In this document: positions 17,374 to 25,582 of the stretch, one piece after another
Layout: each line of letters opens with the position of its first letter
Position numbering within the stretch: position 1 is the first letter of the stretch
Source: Shimia sp022448905
GTDB taxonomy: Bacteria > Pseudomonadota > Alphaproteobacteria > Rhodobacterales > Rhodobacteraceae
DNA length: 64,000 nucleotides
Assembly (NCBI RefSeq): GCF_047126315.1
Contig: NZ_CP138953.1
Coordinates: 1,922,001-1,986,000 of the forward strand
Direction: 5' to 3'
Made by a program: the position numbers and the translations under genes
Notes under the pieces: model-generated
What the model saw: the letters and a program-made list of their open reading frames with translations, nothing else
Told to the model about the DNA's origin: nothing
Databases searched by the model: none

Positions 17374-18030
17374 ATGATTTTGAAAACACTGAAACACGCT
17401 GGCGCCGTGTGGATGCTGGCAGGCGCGGCGCAGGCGCAGATGTTCATTGATAGCGGTGTTGAGAGTGGCGTCCATGGCGAGCCTCTGGAAGATGTGGCGA
17501 TGTTGCAGGGCTGTGTCTTTGAGCAGGAAGTGCCGAGTTGCGAACTGACCAGCAATGGGTTCACTTATTGGGTGAGCTGGAACGAGCCGACGCCAAGTTA
17601 CATTGTCGAGGCCATGGGCACACTTTATGTGAATGCGCCGCTGTGGCTGCGGGCGGATATTGTCTCGATGGGCGATATGTCCGCCGAACTTGCCGTGCAC
17701 GCGATGCGCCACGATCCCGCGCTGGACCCTTATGCGGACATCCGCGCCAACTTGCAGGGGCAGTGGGTGTTTGCCGCAGATCCGGCCTACACGTCCACTG
17801 TCTGGGGCGATCAGGTGACTGAAGAGATCAATGGGGACTATTCGTCAGAGTACACGCTGCAATTGGCTGATAGTTGCGAAAAATCCAATGGGCAGGGGCC
17901 GGTGATGATCGCGCATATCGATCCTTGGAGCGAGCCGCCTTGCATGATCATTGAAGCGGTCACCGCGGATAAGATGATCATGCAGCTGGCCGGGGGCGAC
18001 GGCACGCTTTTCAAATACGTGCGGCCCTAA
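17374..18030 (+). CDS. Secreted protein of the module shared with the DUF1036 fusion
   Basis: A 218-residue protein with a signal peptide (about residues 1-22, AAQAQ). The mature part equals the C-terminal module of the protein encoded at 14634: over residues 35-131 roughly one third of positions are identical with no gap, and the C-terminal halves also correspond (LQxAxxCxxxxGxGPV, then PxCxxIxxVTxxxM). Conserved cysteines (Cys47, Cys56 and two near the C-terminus) suggest disulfides in the periplasm. AAGGGG upstream supports ATG 17374. Function unknown; its position beside betC hints at a link to choline-sulfate use, or simply to a local duplication. Confidence 0.75.
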   Translation: MILKTLKHAGAVWMLAGAAQAQMFIDSGVESGVHGEPLEDVAMLQGCVFEQEVPSCELTSNGFTYWVSWNEPTPSYIVEAMGTLYVNAPLWLRADIVSMGDMSAELAVHAMRHDPALDPYADIRANLQGQWVFAADPAYTSTVWGDQVTEEINGDYSSEYTLQLADSCEKSNGQGPVMIAHIDPWSEPPCMIIEAVTADKMIMQLAGGDGTLFKYVRP

Positions 18031-18042
18031 CAGGATCAGCTT

Positions 18043-18627
18043 TCAGCTTTCCGATTTTAGCATGAGGTCCGCCACTTCGCGGGCCTCTTTGCGTGCCTGG
18101 GCTGGGTTAAGCGGTGCGTCCGATTGCGCAGCCTCGAGCCACACGCCATCCATGTAGCATTGCAGAGCTTCGCGCAGCGTTTCGCGGCGGTCGTCTGAAA
18201 CAAGTGCGCGCAGTTCGGCGCGGAAGTGGGCCGTAACGCGGGCGCGGTTGATGCGGTGCAGACGTTGCAGGCTTTCCGCATAGGGGGCGTTGGCCCAGAA
18301 TTGCATCCAGATCGAGCATTGCTCGTTGGTGAAGAGCCGGTCTGAAAAGTTGGCGTCGATCACCGCCATCAGCCGCTCATGCGGGGTTTTGGCAGTGGCG
18401 TAGCGTTCCAACATCGCTTGTTTCAGCAAGGTCAGCAGGCGGCGCATAGTCGCCTCCATCAGCTTTTCCTTGGAGCCAAAATAATAGTTGATCGAGGCGG
18501 CAGAAGCGCCAGCTTCGGCGGCGATTTCTGCCATAGTGACAACGGCATAGCCCCGTTTGTGAACCGCCGTGATGGTGGCGTTGATCAACTCTTCATGTCG
18601 GATATCGCGGATACGTGTACGGCCCAT
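18043..18627 (-). CDS. betI: TetR-family choline-responsive repressor
   Basis: A 194-residue TetR protein that fits BetI throughout. The helix-turn-helix is at about residues 27-50 (TMAEIAAEAGASAASINYYFGSKEKLM). The C-terminal ligand domain has the BetI-like FWANAPYAESLQRLHRINRAR and ALQCYMDGVWLEAA. BetI represses bet genes and lets go when choline is present. It is convergent with the secreted-module gene (13-base gap) and divergent from betB, with a perfect 10-bp-arm palindrome between them that is a likely operator. Confidence 0.9.
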   Translation of the reverse strand: MGRTRIRDIRHEELINATITAVHKRGYAVVTMAEIAAEAGASAASINYYFGSKEKLMEATMRRLLTLLKQAMLERYATAKTPHERLMAVIDANFSDRLFTNEQCSIWMQFWANAPYAESLQRLHRINRARVTAHFRAELRALVSDDRRETLREALQCYMDGVWLEAAQSDAPLNPAQARKEAREVADLMLKSES

Positions 18628-18680
18628 GGCGCCACTTTAGCGTGATCGTTCTCAGGGGCAATGTTGTTGTATCAATAAAA

Positions 18681-18702
18681 TTTTTAAATGGTCATTTAAA
18701 AA
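18681..18702. promoter_or_regulatory. Palindrome, candidate BetI operator
   Basis: TTTTTAAATG and its exact reverse complement are separated by GT. The site lies 54 bases upstream of betI and 83 upstream of betB, the place expected for autoregulated divergent control. Escherichia coli BetI sites are similarly A/T-rich dyads; the match here is by symmetry and position. Confidence 0.6.
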
Positions 18703-18784
18703 ATTTGCCTGTGGTGCTAATTTGATCGCCAAATTGAGAATCCGCGGCCCCTTGATCGTGGCCGGCACAGGAAAGGAACGCGCG

Positions 18785-20236
18785 ATGCAACTGCAACCGA
18801 CGGCCAGCCATTTCATCAACGGAGCCTATGTGGAAGACACATCTGGCGCGCCGATTGAGATCGTTTACCCGGCAACGGGCGAGGTGATTGGCACTGTGCA
18901 TGCGGCGACACCTGCGATCATCGATCAGGCACTGGAGAGCGCAAAAGCAGGGCAGAAGATCTGGGCGGCGATGACGGGGCGCGAACGCGGCCGCATTTTG
19001 AGCCGGACGGCGGCGATGATCATGGAGCGCAACCACGAACTTTCCGTGTTGGAGACCTATGACACCGGCAAGCCGTATCAGGAGACCATTGCCGTGGACG
19101 CGACCTCGGGCGCGGACGCGTTGGAGTATTTTGGTGGCTTGGCAGGTAGCCTGACGGGCGAGCATATCCCACTGGGCGAGGACTGGGTCTACACGGTGCG
19201 CGAGCCATTGGGTGTCTGTGTGGGCATTGGGGCGTGGAACTACCCCACTCAGATCGCTTGTTGGAAAGGTGCACCGGCGCTGGCATGCGGCAATGCAATG
19301 GTGTTCAAACCATCGGAAACCACACCGATGTGCGCGCTGAAAGTGGCGGAAATCCTGCATGAAGCCGGTGTGCCTGCAGGTGTCTATAACGTGATCCAAG
19401 GTTTGGGCGAGGTCGGCGCAGCATTGGTGAATGACCCGCGTGTGGACAAGGTGAGCCTGACGGGTTCGGTTCCTACTGGCAAGAAGGTCTATGCGGCGGC
19501 GGCGAGCCATATGAAGCATGTGACCATGGAGCTGGGCGGCAAGTCGCCCCTGATTATCTTTGATGACGCGGATGTGGAGAATGCCGTGGGCGGAGCCATT
19601 CTGGGCAACTTCTACAGCTCTGGGCAAGTCTGCTCCAATGGCACGCGGGTGTTTGTTCAGAAGGGTATCAAGGAGAGGTTCCTGGCCCGTCTGGCGGAAC
19701 GTCTGGGCACAGCGGTGATTGGCGATCCGCTGGATGAGGCCACAAGCTTTGGTCCGATGGTGTCAGAGCGCCAGATGGACATCGTTTTGGGCTATATGGC
19801 CAAAGGTGCCGAAGAGGGCGCGCGGTTGGTGTGCGGTGGCAAGCGTATGGACCGCGAGGGGTTCTTCCTGGAGCCAACAGTCTTTGCCGATGTGACCGAT
19901 GACATGACCATCGCGCGCGAAGAGATTTTTGGCCCGGTCATGTCGGTGCTGGATTTCGACTCCGAGGAAGAGGTGATCGCGCGGGCCAATGACACCGAGT
20001 ATGGCCTGTCTGCGGGTGTGTTCACGTCTGACCTGTCCCGCGGCCACCGCGTTATTGGGCAGCTCGAAGCAGGTAGCTGTTTTATCAACTCCTACAATGA
20101 CGCGCCAGTAGAGGCGCCGTTTGGCGGGGTGAAAAACTCTGGTGTGGGACGTGAAAACTCCAAAGAAGCGATCAACCACTACAGCCAGGTGAAGTCGGTC
20201 TATGTGCGCATGGGTGACGTGGAAGCGCCTTACTAA
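18785..20236 (+). CDS. betB: Betaine-aldehyde dehydrogenase
   Basis: A 483-residue NAD(P)-dependent aldehyde dehydrogenase converting betaine aldehyde to glycine betaine. PWNYP-type (WNYPTQIACWKGAPALACGN), the cofactor loop LTGSVPTGKKV, the general-base Glu in MELGGKSPL and the catalytic Cys in SSGQVCSNGTRVF are present. Length and the BetB-style N-terminus (HFINGAYVEDTSG) support the assignment. AAAGGA at 18772-18777 precedes ATG 18785. betA starts 35 bases downstream of its stop, so the two form an operon, controlled presumably by the BetI palindrome upstream. Confidence 0.95.
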   Translation: MQLQPTASHFINGAYVEDTSGAPIEIVYPATGEVIGTVHAATPAIIDQALESAKAGQKIWAAMTGRERGRILSRTAAMIMERNHELSVLETYDTGKPYQETIAVDATSGADALEYFGGLAGSLTGEHIPLGEDWVYTVREPLGVCVGIGAWNYPTQIACWKGAPALACGNAMVFKPSETTPMCALKVAEILHEAGVPAGVYNVIQGLGEVGAALVNDPRVDKVSLTGSVPTGKKVYAAAASHMKHVTMELGGKSPLIIFDDADVENAVGGAILGNFYSSGQVCSNGTRVFVQKGIKERFLARLAERLGTAVIGDPLDEATSFGPMVSERQMDIVLGYMAKGAEEGARLVCGGKRMDREGFFLEPTVFADVTDDMTIAREEIFGPVMSVLDFDSEEEVIARANDTEYGLSAGVFTSDLSRGHRVIGQLEAGSCFINSYNDAPVEAPFGGVKNSGVGRENSKEAINHYSQVKSVYVRMGDVEAPY

Positions 20237-20270
20237 CCCTCCTTTTGGCGACTCTGTCAGGAAGAACAAG

Positions 20271-21926
20271 ATGCAGGCAGATTATGTGATTGTTGGCGCG
20301 GGCTCTGCTGGTTGCGCGATGGCGTACCGGCTAAGCGAGGCAGGCAAATCCGTGCTGGTGATTGAGCATGGTGGCACCGACGCAGGGCCGTTTATTCAGA
20401 TGCCCGCGGCGCTGAGCTATCCGATGAATATGAGCCTGTATGACTGGGGCTACAAAACTTTGCCGGAACCACATCTGGGCGGACGGACGTTGGTGTGTCC
20501 GCGTGGCAAGGTGATTGGCGGGTCGAGTTCGATCAACGGCATGGTCTATGTGCGCGGGCACGCAGGCGACTACGACCATTGGGCCGAGAGCGGTGCAGAT
20601 GGCTGGTCCTATGCGGATGTGCTTCCGTATTTCAAACGCATGGAGAACTGGCACGAGAGCGGGCAGGGTGGAGATCCAGATTGGCGCGGCTCTGATGGGC
20701 CGTTGCACATCAGCCGCGGGCCACGGTCCAATCCGTTGCACGGGGCCTTCGTGGAGGCCGGGCGGCAGGCGGGTTATCCCGTGACCGATGACTATAATGG
20801 ACAGCAGCAAGAGGGCTTTGGCCCAATGGATATGACCGTCTACAAAGGTCAGCGCTGGTCTGCCGCAAATGCCTATCTGAAGCCTGCGTTGAAGCGCGAA
20901 AACTGTGATCTTGTGCGCGGGCTGGCGCGCAAAGTTGTGATGGAAAATGGCCGTGCTGTGGGCGTGGAAATTGAGCGCGGCGGGCAGGTGCAAGTGATCA
21001 GGGCCAATGCGGAGGTGATCCTCGCAGCGTCCTCGTTGAACTCGCCAAAGCTGTTGATGTTGTCGGGCATTGGGCCCGCTGCCCATCTGGCGGAGCATGG
21101 CATCGAGGTGGTCGCAGATCGCGCCGGGGTGGGGCAGAACCTGCAAGACCACCTTGAGGTTTACATGCAGATGGCGTGCAAGCAGCCGATCACGCTTTAC
21201 AAATACTGGAACCTGATTGGCAAAGGCCTGATTGGGGCGCAGTGGTTGTTCACCAAAACGGGCCTGGGAGCGTCTAACCAGTTTGAAACTGCTGGGTTTA
21301 TTCGCTCGCGTGCGGGGATTTCCTACCCCGACATTCAGTACCATTTCCTGCCCATCGCGGTGCGCTATGACGGGCAGGCGGCAGCCGAAGGGCATGGCTT
21401 TCAAGCGCATGTCGGACCGATGCGGTCGCCGTCGCGGGGCGAGGTGACCTTGCAGTCTGCCGATCCAAAAGCAGCGCCGAATATCTTCTTCAACTATATG
21501 TCGACAGAGCAGGATTGGGAAGACTTCCGCGCCTGTATCCGCCTGACGCGAGAGATTTTTGCACAAGAGGCGATGCAGCCGTTTGTGGAAAGCGAGATCC
21601 AACCGGGCGCAGATCTGCAAACGGATGATGAGATCGACAGCTTTATTCGAGAGCACGCGGAGAGCGCTTATCACCCCTGTGGCACCTGCAAGATGGGCAG
21701 CGTGGATGACCCGAAAGCGGTGGTGGACAGCGAATGCCGTGTGATTGGCGTCGATGGGTTGCGGGTGGCGGATAGCTCGATTTTCCCGCGCATCACCAAC
21801 GGCAACCTTAACGGGCCGTCGATCATGACTGGCGAGAAGGCATCCGACCACATTTTGGGGCGGCGGCTGCCGTCGTCTAATGCGGAACCTTTGTTTGCGT
21901 CCAATTGGGAAACTGCGCAGCGATAG
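20271..21926 (+). CDS. betA: Choline dehydrogenase
   Basis: A 551-residue GMC-family flavoenzyme that oxidises choline to betaine aldehyde. The FAD-binding start DYVIVGAGSAGCAMAYRL, the GMC signature GGSSSINGMVYVRG, the second signature LNSPKLLMLSGIGP, and the catalytic His region HPCGTCKMG near the C-terminus (followed by NLNGPSIMTGEKASD) are all in place. Length matches BetA. ATG 20271 is where homology begins; the longer ORF overlaps betB. It follows betB in the same transcript. The convergent lipoprotein gene ends 6 bases away, with no visible terminator between them. Confidence 0.95.
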   Translation: MQADYVIVGAGSAGCAMAYRLSEAGKSVLVIEHGGTDAGPFIQMPAALSYPMNMSLYDWGYKTLPEPHLGGRTLVCPRGKVIGGSSSINGMVYVRGHAGDYDHWAESGADGWSYADVLPYFKRMENWHESGQGGDPDWRGSDGPLHISRGPRSNPLHGAFVEAGRQAGYPVTDDYNGQQQEGFGPMDMTVYKGQRWSAANAYLKPALKRENCDLVRGLARKVVMENGRAVGVEIERGGQVQVIRANAEVILAASSLNSPKLLMLSGIGPAAHLAEHGIEVVADRAGVGQNLQDHLEVYMQMACKQPITLYKYWNLIGKGLIGAQWLFTKTGLGASNQFETAGFIRSRAGISYPDIQYHFLPIAVRYDGQAAAEGHGFQAHVGPMRSPSRGEVTLQSADPKAAPNIFFNYMSTEQDWEDFRACIRLTREIFAQEAMQPFVESEIQPGADLQTDDEIDSFIREHAESAYHPCGTCKMGSVDDPKAVVDSECRVIGVDGLRVADSSIFPRITNGNLNGPSIMTGEKASDHILGRRLPSSNAEPLFASNWETAQR

Positions 21927-21932
21927 CAGCTG

Positions 21933-22715
21933 TCAGTCGCGCCGAGAAGTGCTGCGGAACAGGGCGGGCAAATCGTCGGCTTTTACAAAATGCTGAACAT
22001 TGAAGTTGGGGTTTTGCCCTCCATCGACGGTCTTCCATTCAGGCCGGAACACGTAGACATCGATGGCGATTTCGGTGTCCGTTCCTGAAATGGCATTGAG
22101 TCCTTTGCCTTGCAGGCGGACATTGACGTCTGCCCCCTTGATGATCACGTTGAAACCGCCGCCCACTTCGGCTTCTCCATCCACTAAAAGCTTGATGCCA
22201 TCGCCGTAAGTGACTTTGCGAACAAGCACATAGTATTGATCCGGCGCGTTGACGGCATCGGCAAATCCCCATTCTTGCATAAGGCTGCCACCGGCTCGGA
22301 TGTCGTCGCCGAGATACCTCGTGATGCGGGTGACGGTGTTGTCGTAGGTTACGCTGTTTGGGTAGGCGATTTCAAAAGCGGAGTGCTTGGCGATCATTGC
22401 GTCGGCACGGACCTTGATGGCTGCCTTTTGGGCCTCCCCGCCAATCTGCGCTCCGCTGGAGTATTGCGCCACTTGCACGGTCTTATCGCGCGGGTTTGGG
22501 GGCGGCGTGAAGCCTGGAATATCTGAGAGGTGAACCATGCGCGCCTCACCCTGATCCCACAGAAAGAAGCTGCCAGCCTTGAAGTCACCTGAGTTGATGT
22601 AGCCGTAGTTTGTCTTGGCATAGTCAAGGTTCACGGCAACAACATCACCGTTTTTGAGGCAGGCCGTCAAGCAGACACAGGCGGCGAGCGTGATTGCGGG
22701 CTTGAGTTTGGTCAT
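21933..22715 (-). CDS. Unrecognised lipoprotein
   Basis: A 260-residue protein with a lipoprotein signal: a Lys-containing start, a hydrophobic stretch and the lipobox CLTAC with Cys19 as the lipidated residue. The mature part has no family I recognise. It contains a Pro-rich turn (FTPPPNPRD), a possible helical region (AQKAAIKVRADAMIAKHSAF) and a C-terminal beta-rich segment. It is predicted to be anchored to the inner or outer membrane facing the periplasm. It is convergent with betA and has its own upstream region of about 140 bases. Confidence 0.72.
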   Translation of the reverse strand: MTKLKPAITLAACVCLTACLKNGDVVAVNLDYAKTNYGYINSGDFKAGSFFLWDQGEARMVHLSDIPGFTPPPNPRDKTVQVAQYSSGAQIGGEAQKAAIKVRADAMIAKHSAFEIAYPNSVTYDNTVTRITRYLGDDIRAGGSLMQEWGFADAVNAPDQYYVLVRKVTYGDGIKLLVDGEAEVGGGFNVIIKGADVNVRLQGKGLNAISGTDTEIAIDVYVFRPEWKTVDGGQNPNFNVQHFVKADDLPALFRSTSRRD

Positions 22716-22823
22716 GAGGTCCCCTGTTGGTCATCAAAAGCGTTTTGGTTTTAAAAGTCTTGTTATCGGCACAGGTTAGAGCAGAACTGTCCGCGCTGTC
22801 ATCCATTGCTTTTTGAATGCGAT

Positions 22824-22837
22824 TTGATCCGCGTCAA
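22824..22837. promoter_or_regulatory. FNR/FnrL-type box
   Basis: TTGATCCGCGTCAA keeps the TTGA-N6-TCAA core of FNR/FnrL sites. Its centre (22830.5) is about 41 bases upstream of the start point predicted from a TATGGT -10 at 22861-22866, as in class II activated promoters. Confidence 0.6.
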
Positions 22838-22896
22838 AGAGGGGTGAGATTCGATTGGTCTATGGTGTGTGCGACCTTAAAAACAGGAGCGCAAAC

Positions 22897-23136
22897 ATGG
22901 CGAACACCCCACACGAACTGGCCGCAGAATTCCCTGAATTTGTTGAGAAAATGCATGACTTGAAAGTCAACGATGCGCATTTCGCGAAGCTGGCGGATGA
23001 GTATCATGAATTGAACCGCAAGGTGCATGCGGCGGAGACCAACGTGGCACCGCGCGAAGAGCTGGCAGAGGTGGATCTGCGTAAGCGGCGCGGCGCGCTG
23101 AAGGATGAGATCTACGCTTATCTCAAAGCAAACTGA
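22897..23136 (+). CDS. YdcH-family (DUF465) small protein
   Basis: A 79-residue, charged, helical protein of the DUF465/YdcH family (FPEFVEKMHDLKVNDAHFAKLADEYHELNRKVH, then a C-terminal LRKRRGALKDEIYAYLK). Structures in the family are helical hairpins; the function is unknown. CAGGAG precedes the ATG. The promoter carries an FNR-type box, so the gene is probably induced under low oxygen. Its last 19 bases overlap the end of the convergent hydrolase gene. Confidence 0.88.
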   Translation: MANTPHELAAEFPEFVEKMHDLKVNDAHFAKLADEYHELNRKVHAAETNVAPREELAEVDLRKRRGALKDEIYAYLKAN

Positions 23137-23942
23137 TTGATGAATCTGGTCAATTTTGGCCAGGTGTCGGTGCGCCACAGGCCGGTGTGACCGGCACCCG
23201 GGGCTTCGACAAATTCTTTACTATTGGATGGGGCGGCAGCGAAAATCTGTCGCCCCATCTCTATTGGGATAAGCGCGTCTTCTGTGCCGTGCAGGATCAG
23301 CAGCGGCCAGGTGACGGTCTTGGCGCGAGATAGGCTGTCCCATTGATTTGACTGGTGTTTTGTGAAGCCGCCATTGCCGGGATAGTGGTGCGCGGCCATG
23401 GCTTTGATGGAGGTGTAAGGCGCTTCCAGTAGTATGGCGTCCGGCGCGATGCCTGCTTCCAATGCGCCGAGTGTTACGGCGGCGCCGATGCTCTCGCCAT
23501 AGACCACCACGGGGGACATCAAGGGGCGCACGATACTGTCGTAGATGGCGGCTGTGTCGCCGATGATGGCGGCCTCTTGCGGGGTGCCTGTGCTGCCGGA
23601 ATAGCCACGATAGGCGGGGGCAACGAGGCCATAGCCCTGCTGAAGCAGGAGGTCGAACCGCGACGCGCGGTTGGCCAAATTGCCTGCGTTTCCTTGGAGA
23701 TAGAAGATCACCGGTTTGCCGGCGGCCGGCGGGGCGGTCCAGACGATCAGCGCCTCACCATCGTGGTGGAAGATCTCTTCGGTCACGGACGGAAGGTTCG
23801 CGTCGGCTGGAGAGACGCGGGTGTCGTCCAGTGGGTAGATCATCATTCGTTCCAGCAGGGGCGCGGCGGCGACCAGCATACAGGCAAAGACCACGCAAAA
23901 GGCGCAGAGCCGGAACAGGAATTGTGCCAGTCTAACCCACAT
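23118..23942 (-). CDS. Alpha/beta hydrolase, Bem46/ABHD13 type
   Basis: A 274-residue serine hydrolase with one N-terminal membrane anchor (residues 9-30). The oxyanion region FYLQGNAGN, the nucleophile elbow YGESIGAA (Ser), the acid in LHGTEDALIP (Asp) and the base in GAGHTGLW (His) are in the expected order for the Bem46 group. Substrate unknown; the family includes membrane-associated thioesterases and lipases facing the periplasm. The gene overlaps the upstream pccR gene by 11 bases and so is likely its operon partner. Its 3' end overlaps the YdcH gene on the other strand. Confidence 0.87.
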   Translation of the reverse strand: MWVRLAQFLFRLCAFCVVFACMLVAAAPLLERMMIYPLDDTRVSPADANLPSVTEEIFHHDGEALIVWTAPPAAGKPVIFYLQGNAGNLANRASRFDLLLQQGYGLVAPAYRGYSGSTGTPQEAAIIGDTAAIYDSIVRPLMSPVVVYGESIGAAVTLGALEAGIAPDAILLEAPYTSIKAMAAHHYPGNGGFTKHQSNQWDSLSRAKTVTWPLLILHGTEDALIPIEMGRQIFAAAPSNSKEFVEAPGAGHTGLWRTDTWPKLTRFINQFALR

Positions 23943-25332
23943 CGTAGGGCAGCACGCCGCGGGCGTTTTCGTTGATGGTCAGGCGGCGCTCCAGCGGGGG
24001 TACGGAGCGCTGGTGGCAATGGGTGCGTTCGCAGATGCGACAGGAAATGCCAATGGGTTCAAAGGCCTGCGGGTTGTCGAGCTCCATATGGTCGGCATAG
24101 ACCAGCGCGTCGGCGTGGCGAATTTCGCAGCCCAATGCGATGGCGTAGCGGCGCACGGGGGCACCGAAGTGGCCGCCGGATTTGGAGACGTCGCGGGCCA
24201 GCGAGATGTAGCGCACGCCGTCCGGGGTTTCGGCGAGTTGGCGCAGGAAGCGGCCCGGTGTTTCAAACGCACGATGTACGTTCCAGAGCGGACAGGCGCC
24301 GCCGAAACGGGCGAACTGAAGCCGGGTTGCGGAGTGGCGTTTGGTGATGGTGCCAGCTTGATCTACGCGGACAAAGAAGAAGGGAATGCCTTTGTTTCCA
24401 GGACGTTGCAGGGTTGAGAGACGGTGGGCGACTTGCTCGATGGAGGCGCCGAAACGGTTGGAAAGCAACTCAAGGTCGTGGCGGGTTTCGCGGGCGACTT
24501 CGAGGAAGGTGCCGTAAGGCATGAGGGCCGCACCGGCATAGTAGTTGGCGAGGCCGATTTTGGCGATGCTTCGGGCGGCGTCCGACTGGAAGCGGGCGAA
24601 GTCCAATGTGGCTTCTAGCAGCTTGCCGTTTTGCAACAGGGCAACCTGCAGAAGTAGTTGAAATGTTTGGGTTTCTGGCTGCGCATAGCGGGAGATTTGC
24701 AGGCGTTGATGCTCGGCATCGTAGTGGCGTAGTTGGTCGATGTCTGTAAAGGCGACAGAGATGCCGGAGTCCTTGAGGGAGGCCAGGGCTGCGGCGCGAA
24801 TTCCGCCGTGCTCGACCGCGCCTTGGGCGAAGCGTTCGGCGGCGTGGTCGACGGCGTCTATGTAGTTGTCACAATAGTGAAAAAAGTCCCTGACCTCATC
24901 CCATGGGCTGGCCTGCATTTGCACATCTTGGCGGCCCAGAGCCTCGTCCAGCGACGCAAGGCGTTCGTGGGTTTGGCGATAGGCACGGTGCAGTTCCAGG
25001 AAGGCGCGCGCCAGAGCCGGCGCGTTGGAGGCGGTGAGGCGCAGGTCTGCGAGCGGCGCGGAGGTTTCGGCTAGGACTGGATCGGCAAGAGCTTCGCGCA
25101 TGTCAGAGACCAGGCGTTCGCTGTCACCGGTGCTTAACTCTGTGACATCTAAGCCAAATTCCTGCGCCAGTGCCAAGACAACCGTGGTGGAGACCGGGCG
25201 GTTGTTGTTCTCCATCTGGTTCAGATAGGGCAGGGAGACCCCTAGTTTTTGGGCGAAGTCCTTCTGGGTCAGGGTCAGTCTGGTGCGGATTTCGCGTAGT
25301 TTGGCGCCTGCGTAGAGCTTTTGCGTGGGCAT
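23932..25332 (-). CDS. pccR: ScfR-family regulator of propionyl-CoA metabolism (PccR)
   Basis: A 466-residue short-chain fatty acyl regulator (ScfR family: RamB, MccR, PccR). An XRE-type helix-turn-helix occupies residues 8-60 (LTQKDFAQKLGVSLPYLNQMENN). An IrrE-like region and a C-terminal DUF2083 domain follow, with the family's cysteine-bearing segment ISCRICERTHCHQ near residue 440. In Rhodobacter sphaeroides PccR controls propionyl-CoA carboxylase and methylmalonyl-CoA mutase genes in response to an acyl-CoA. Here pccB starts 1.7 kb away and mcm lies further on. ATG 25332 begins the homology. A TTTGCAAA palindrome lies upstream at 25368. Confidence 0.92.
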   Translation of the reverse strand: MPTQKLYAGAKLREIRTRLTLTQKDFAQKLGVSLPYLNQMENNNRPVSTTVVLALAQEFGLDVTELSTGDSERLVSDMREALADPVLAETSAPLADLRLTASNAPALARAFLELHRAYRQTHERLASLDEALGRQDVQMQASPWDEVRDFFHYCDNYIDAVDHAAERFAQGAVEHGGIRAAALASLKDSGISVAFTDIDQLRHYDAEHQRLQISRYAQPETQTFQLLLQVALLQNGKLLEATLDFARFQSDAARSIAKIGLANYYAGAALMPYGTFLEVARETRHDLELLSNRFGASIEQVAHRLSTLQRPGNKGIPFFFVRVDQAGTITKRHSATRLQFARFGGACPLWNVHRAFETPGRFLRQLAETPDGVRYISLARDVSKSGGHFGAPVRRYAIALGCEIRHADALVYADHMELDNPQAFEPIGISCRICERTHCHQRSVPPLERRLTINENARGVLPYDVG

Positions 25333-25346
25333 GGAATCCTCTCGGC

Positions 25347-25376
25347 TTGCATAGCTGCAAAGATAGCTTTGCAAAG
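25347..25376. promoter_or_regulatory. Candidate PccR autoregulatory sites
   Basis: The palindrome CTTTGCAAAG (25367-25376) and a partial copy GCTGCAAAG (25354-25362) lie 15-45 bases upstream of pccR. TTTGC units of the same kind recur before pccB. RamB/PccR-family regulators are known to act on such upstream sites; I am not certain of the published consensus. Confidence 0.5.
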
Positions 25377-25442
25377 TCGATCAATCCATAGGGATAAATA
25401 CTGTGCGGCGTTTGGTCGTTAATCGGTGATTTGAGGCGCGCT

Positions 25443-25466
25443 TTTCACGTCGGTATTGTGTCTGTA
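25443..25466. repeat. Dispersed short repeat, copy 2
   Basis: TTTCACGTCGGTATTG is identical to 6358-6373; the following eight bases differ at two places. It lies in the 250-base gap between pccR and the efflux gene. Confidence 0.5.
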
Positions 25467-25582
25467 TCGCGGCTGTTTTGCAGAGGTGCAAATTCTGTTG
25501 CGGCAGCAGTTAACGTGCCTGCATTGAGCGGGCGGATGCCGCCGAGAAAAATTCCGAGGTGATGAAACAGATTCTGGGGGCG

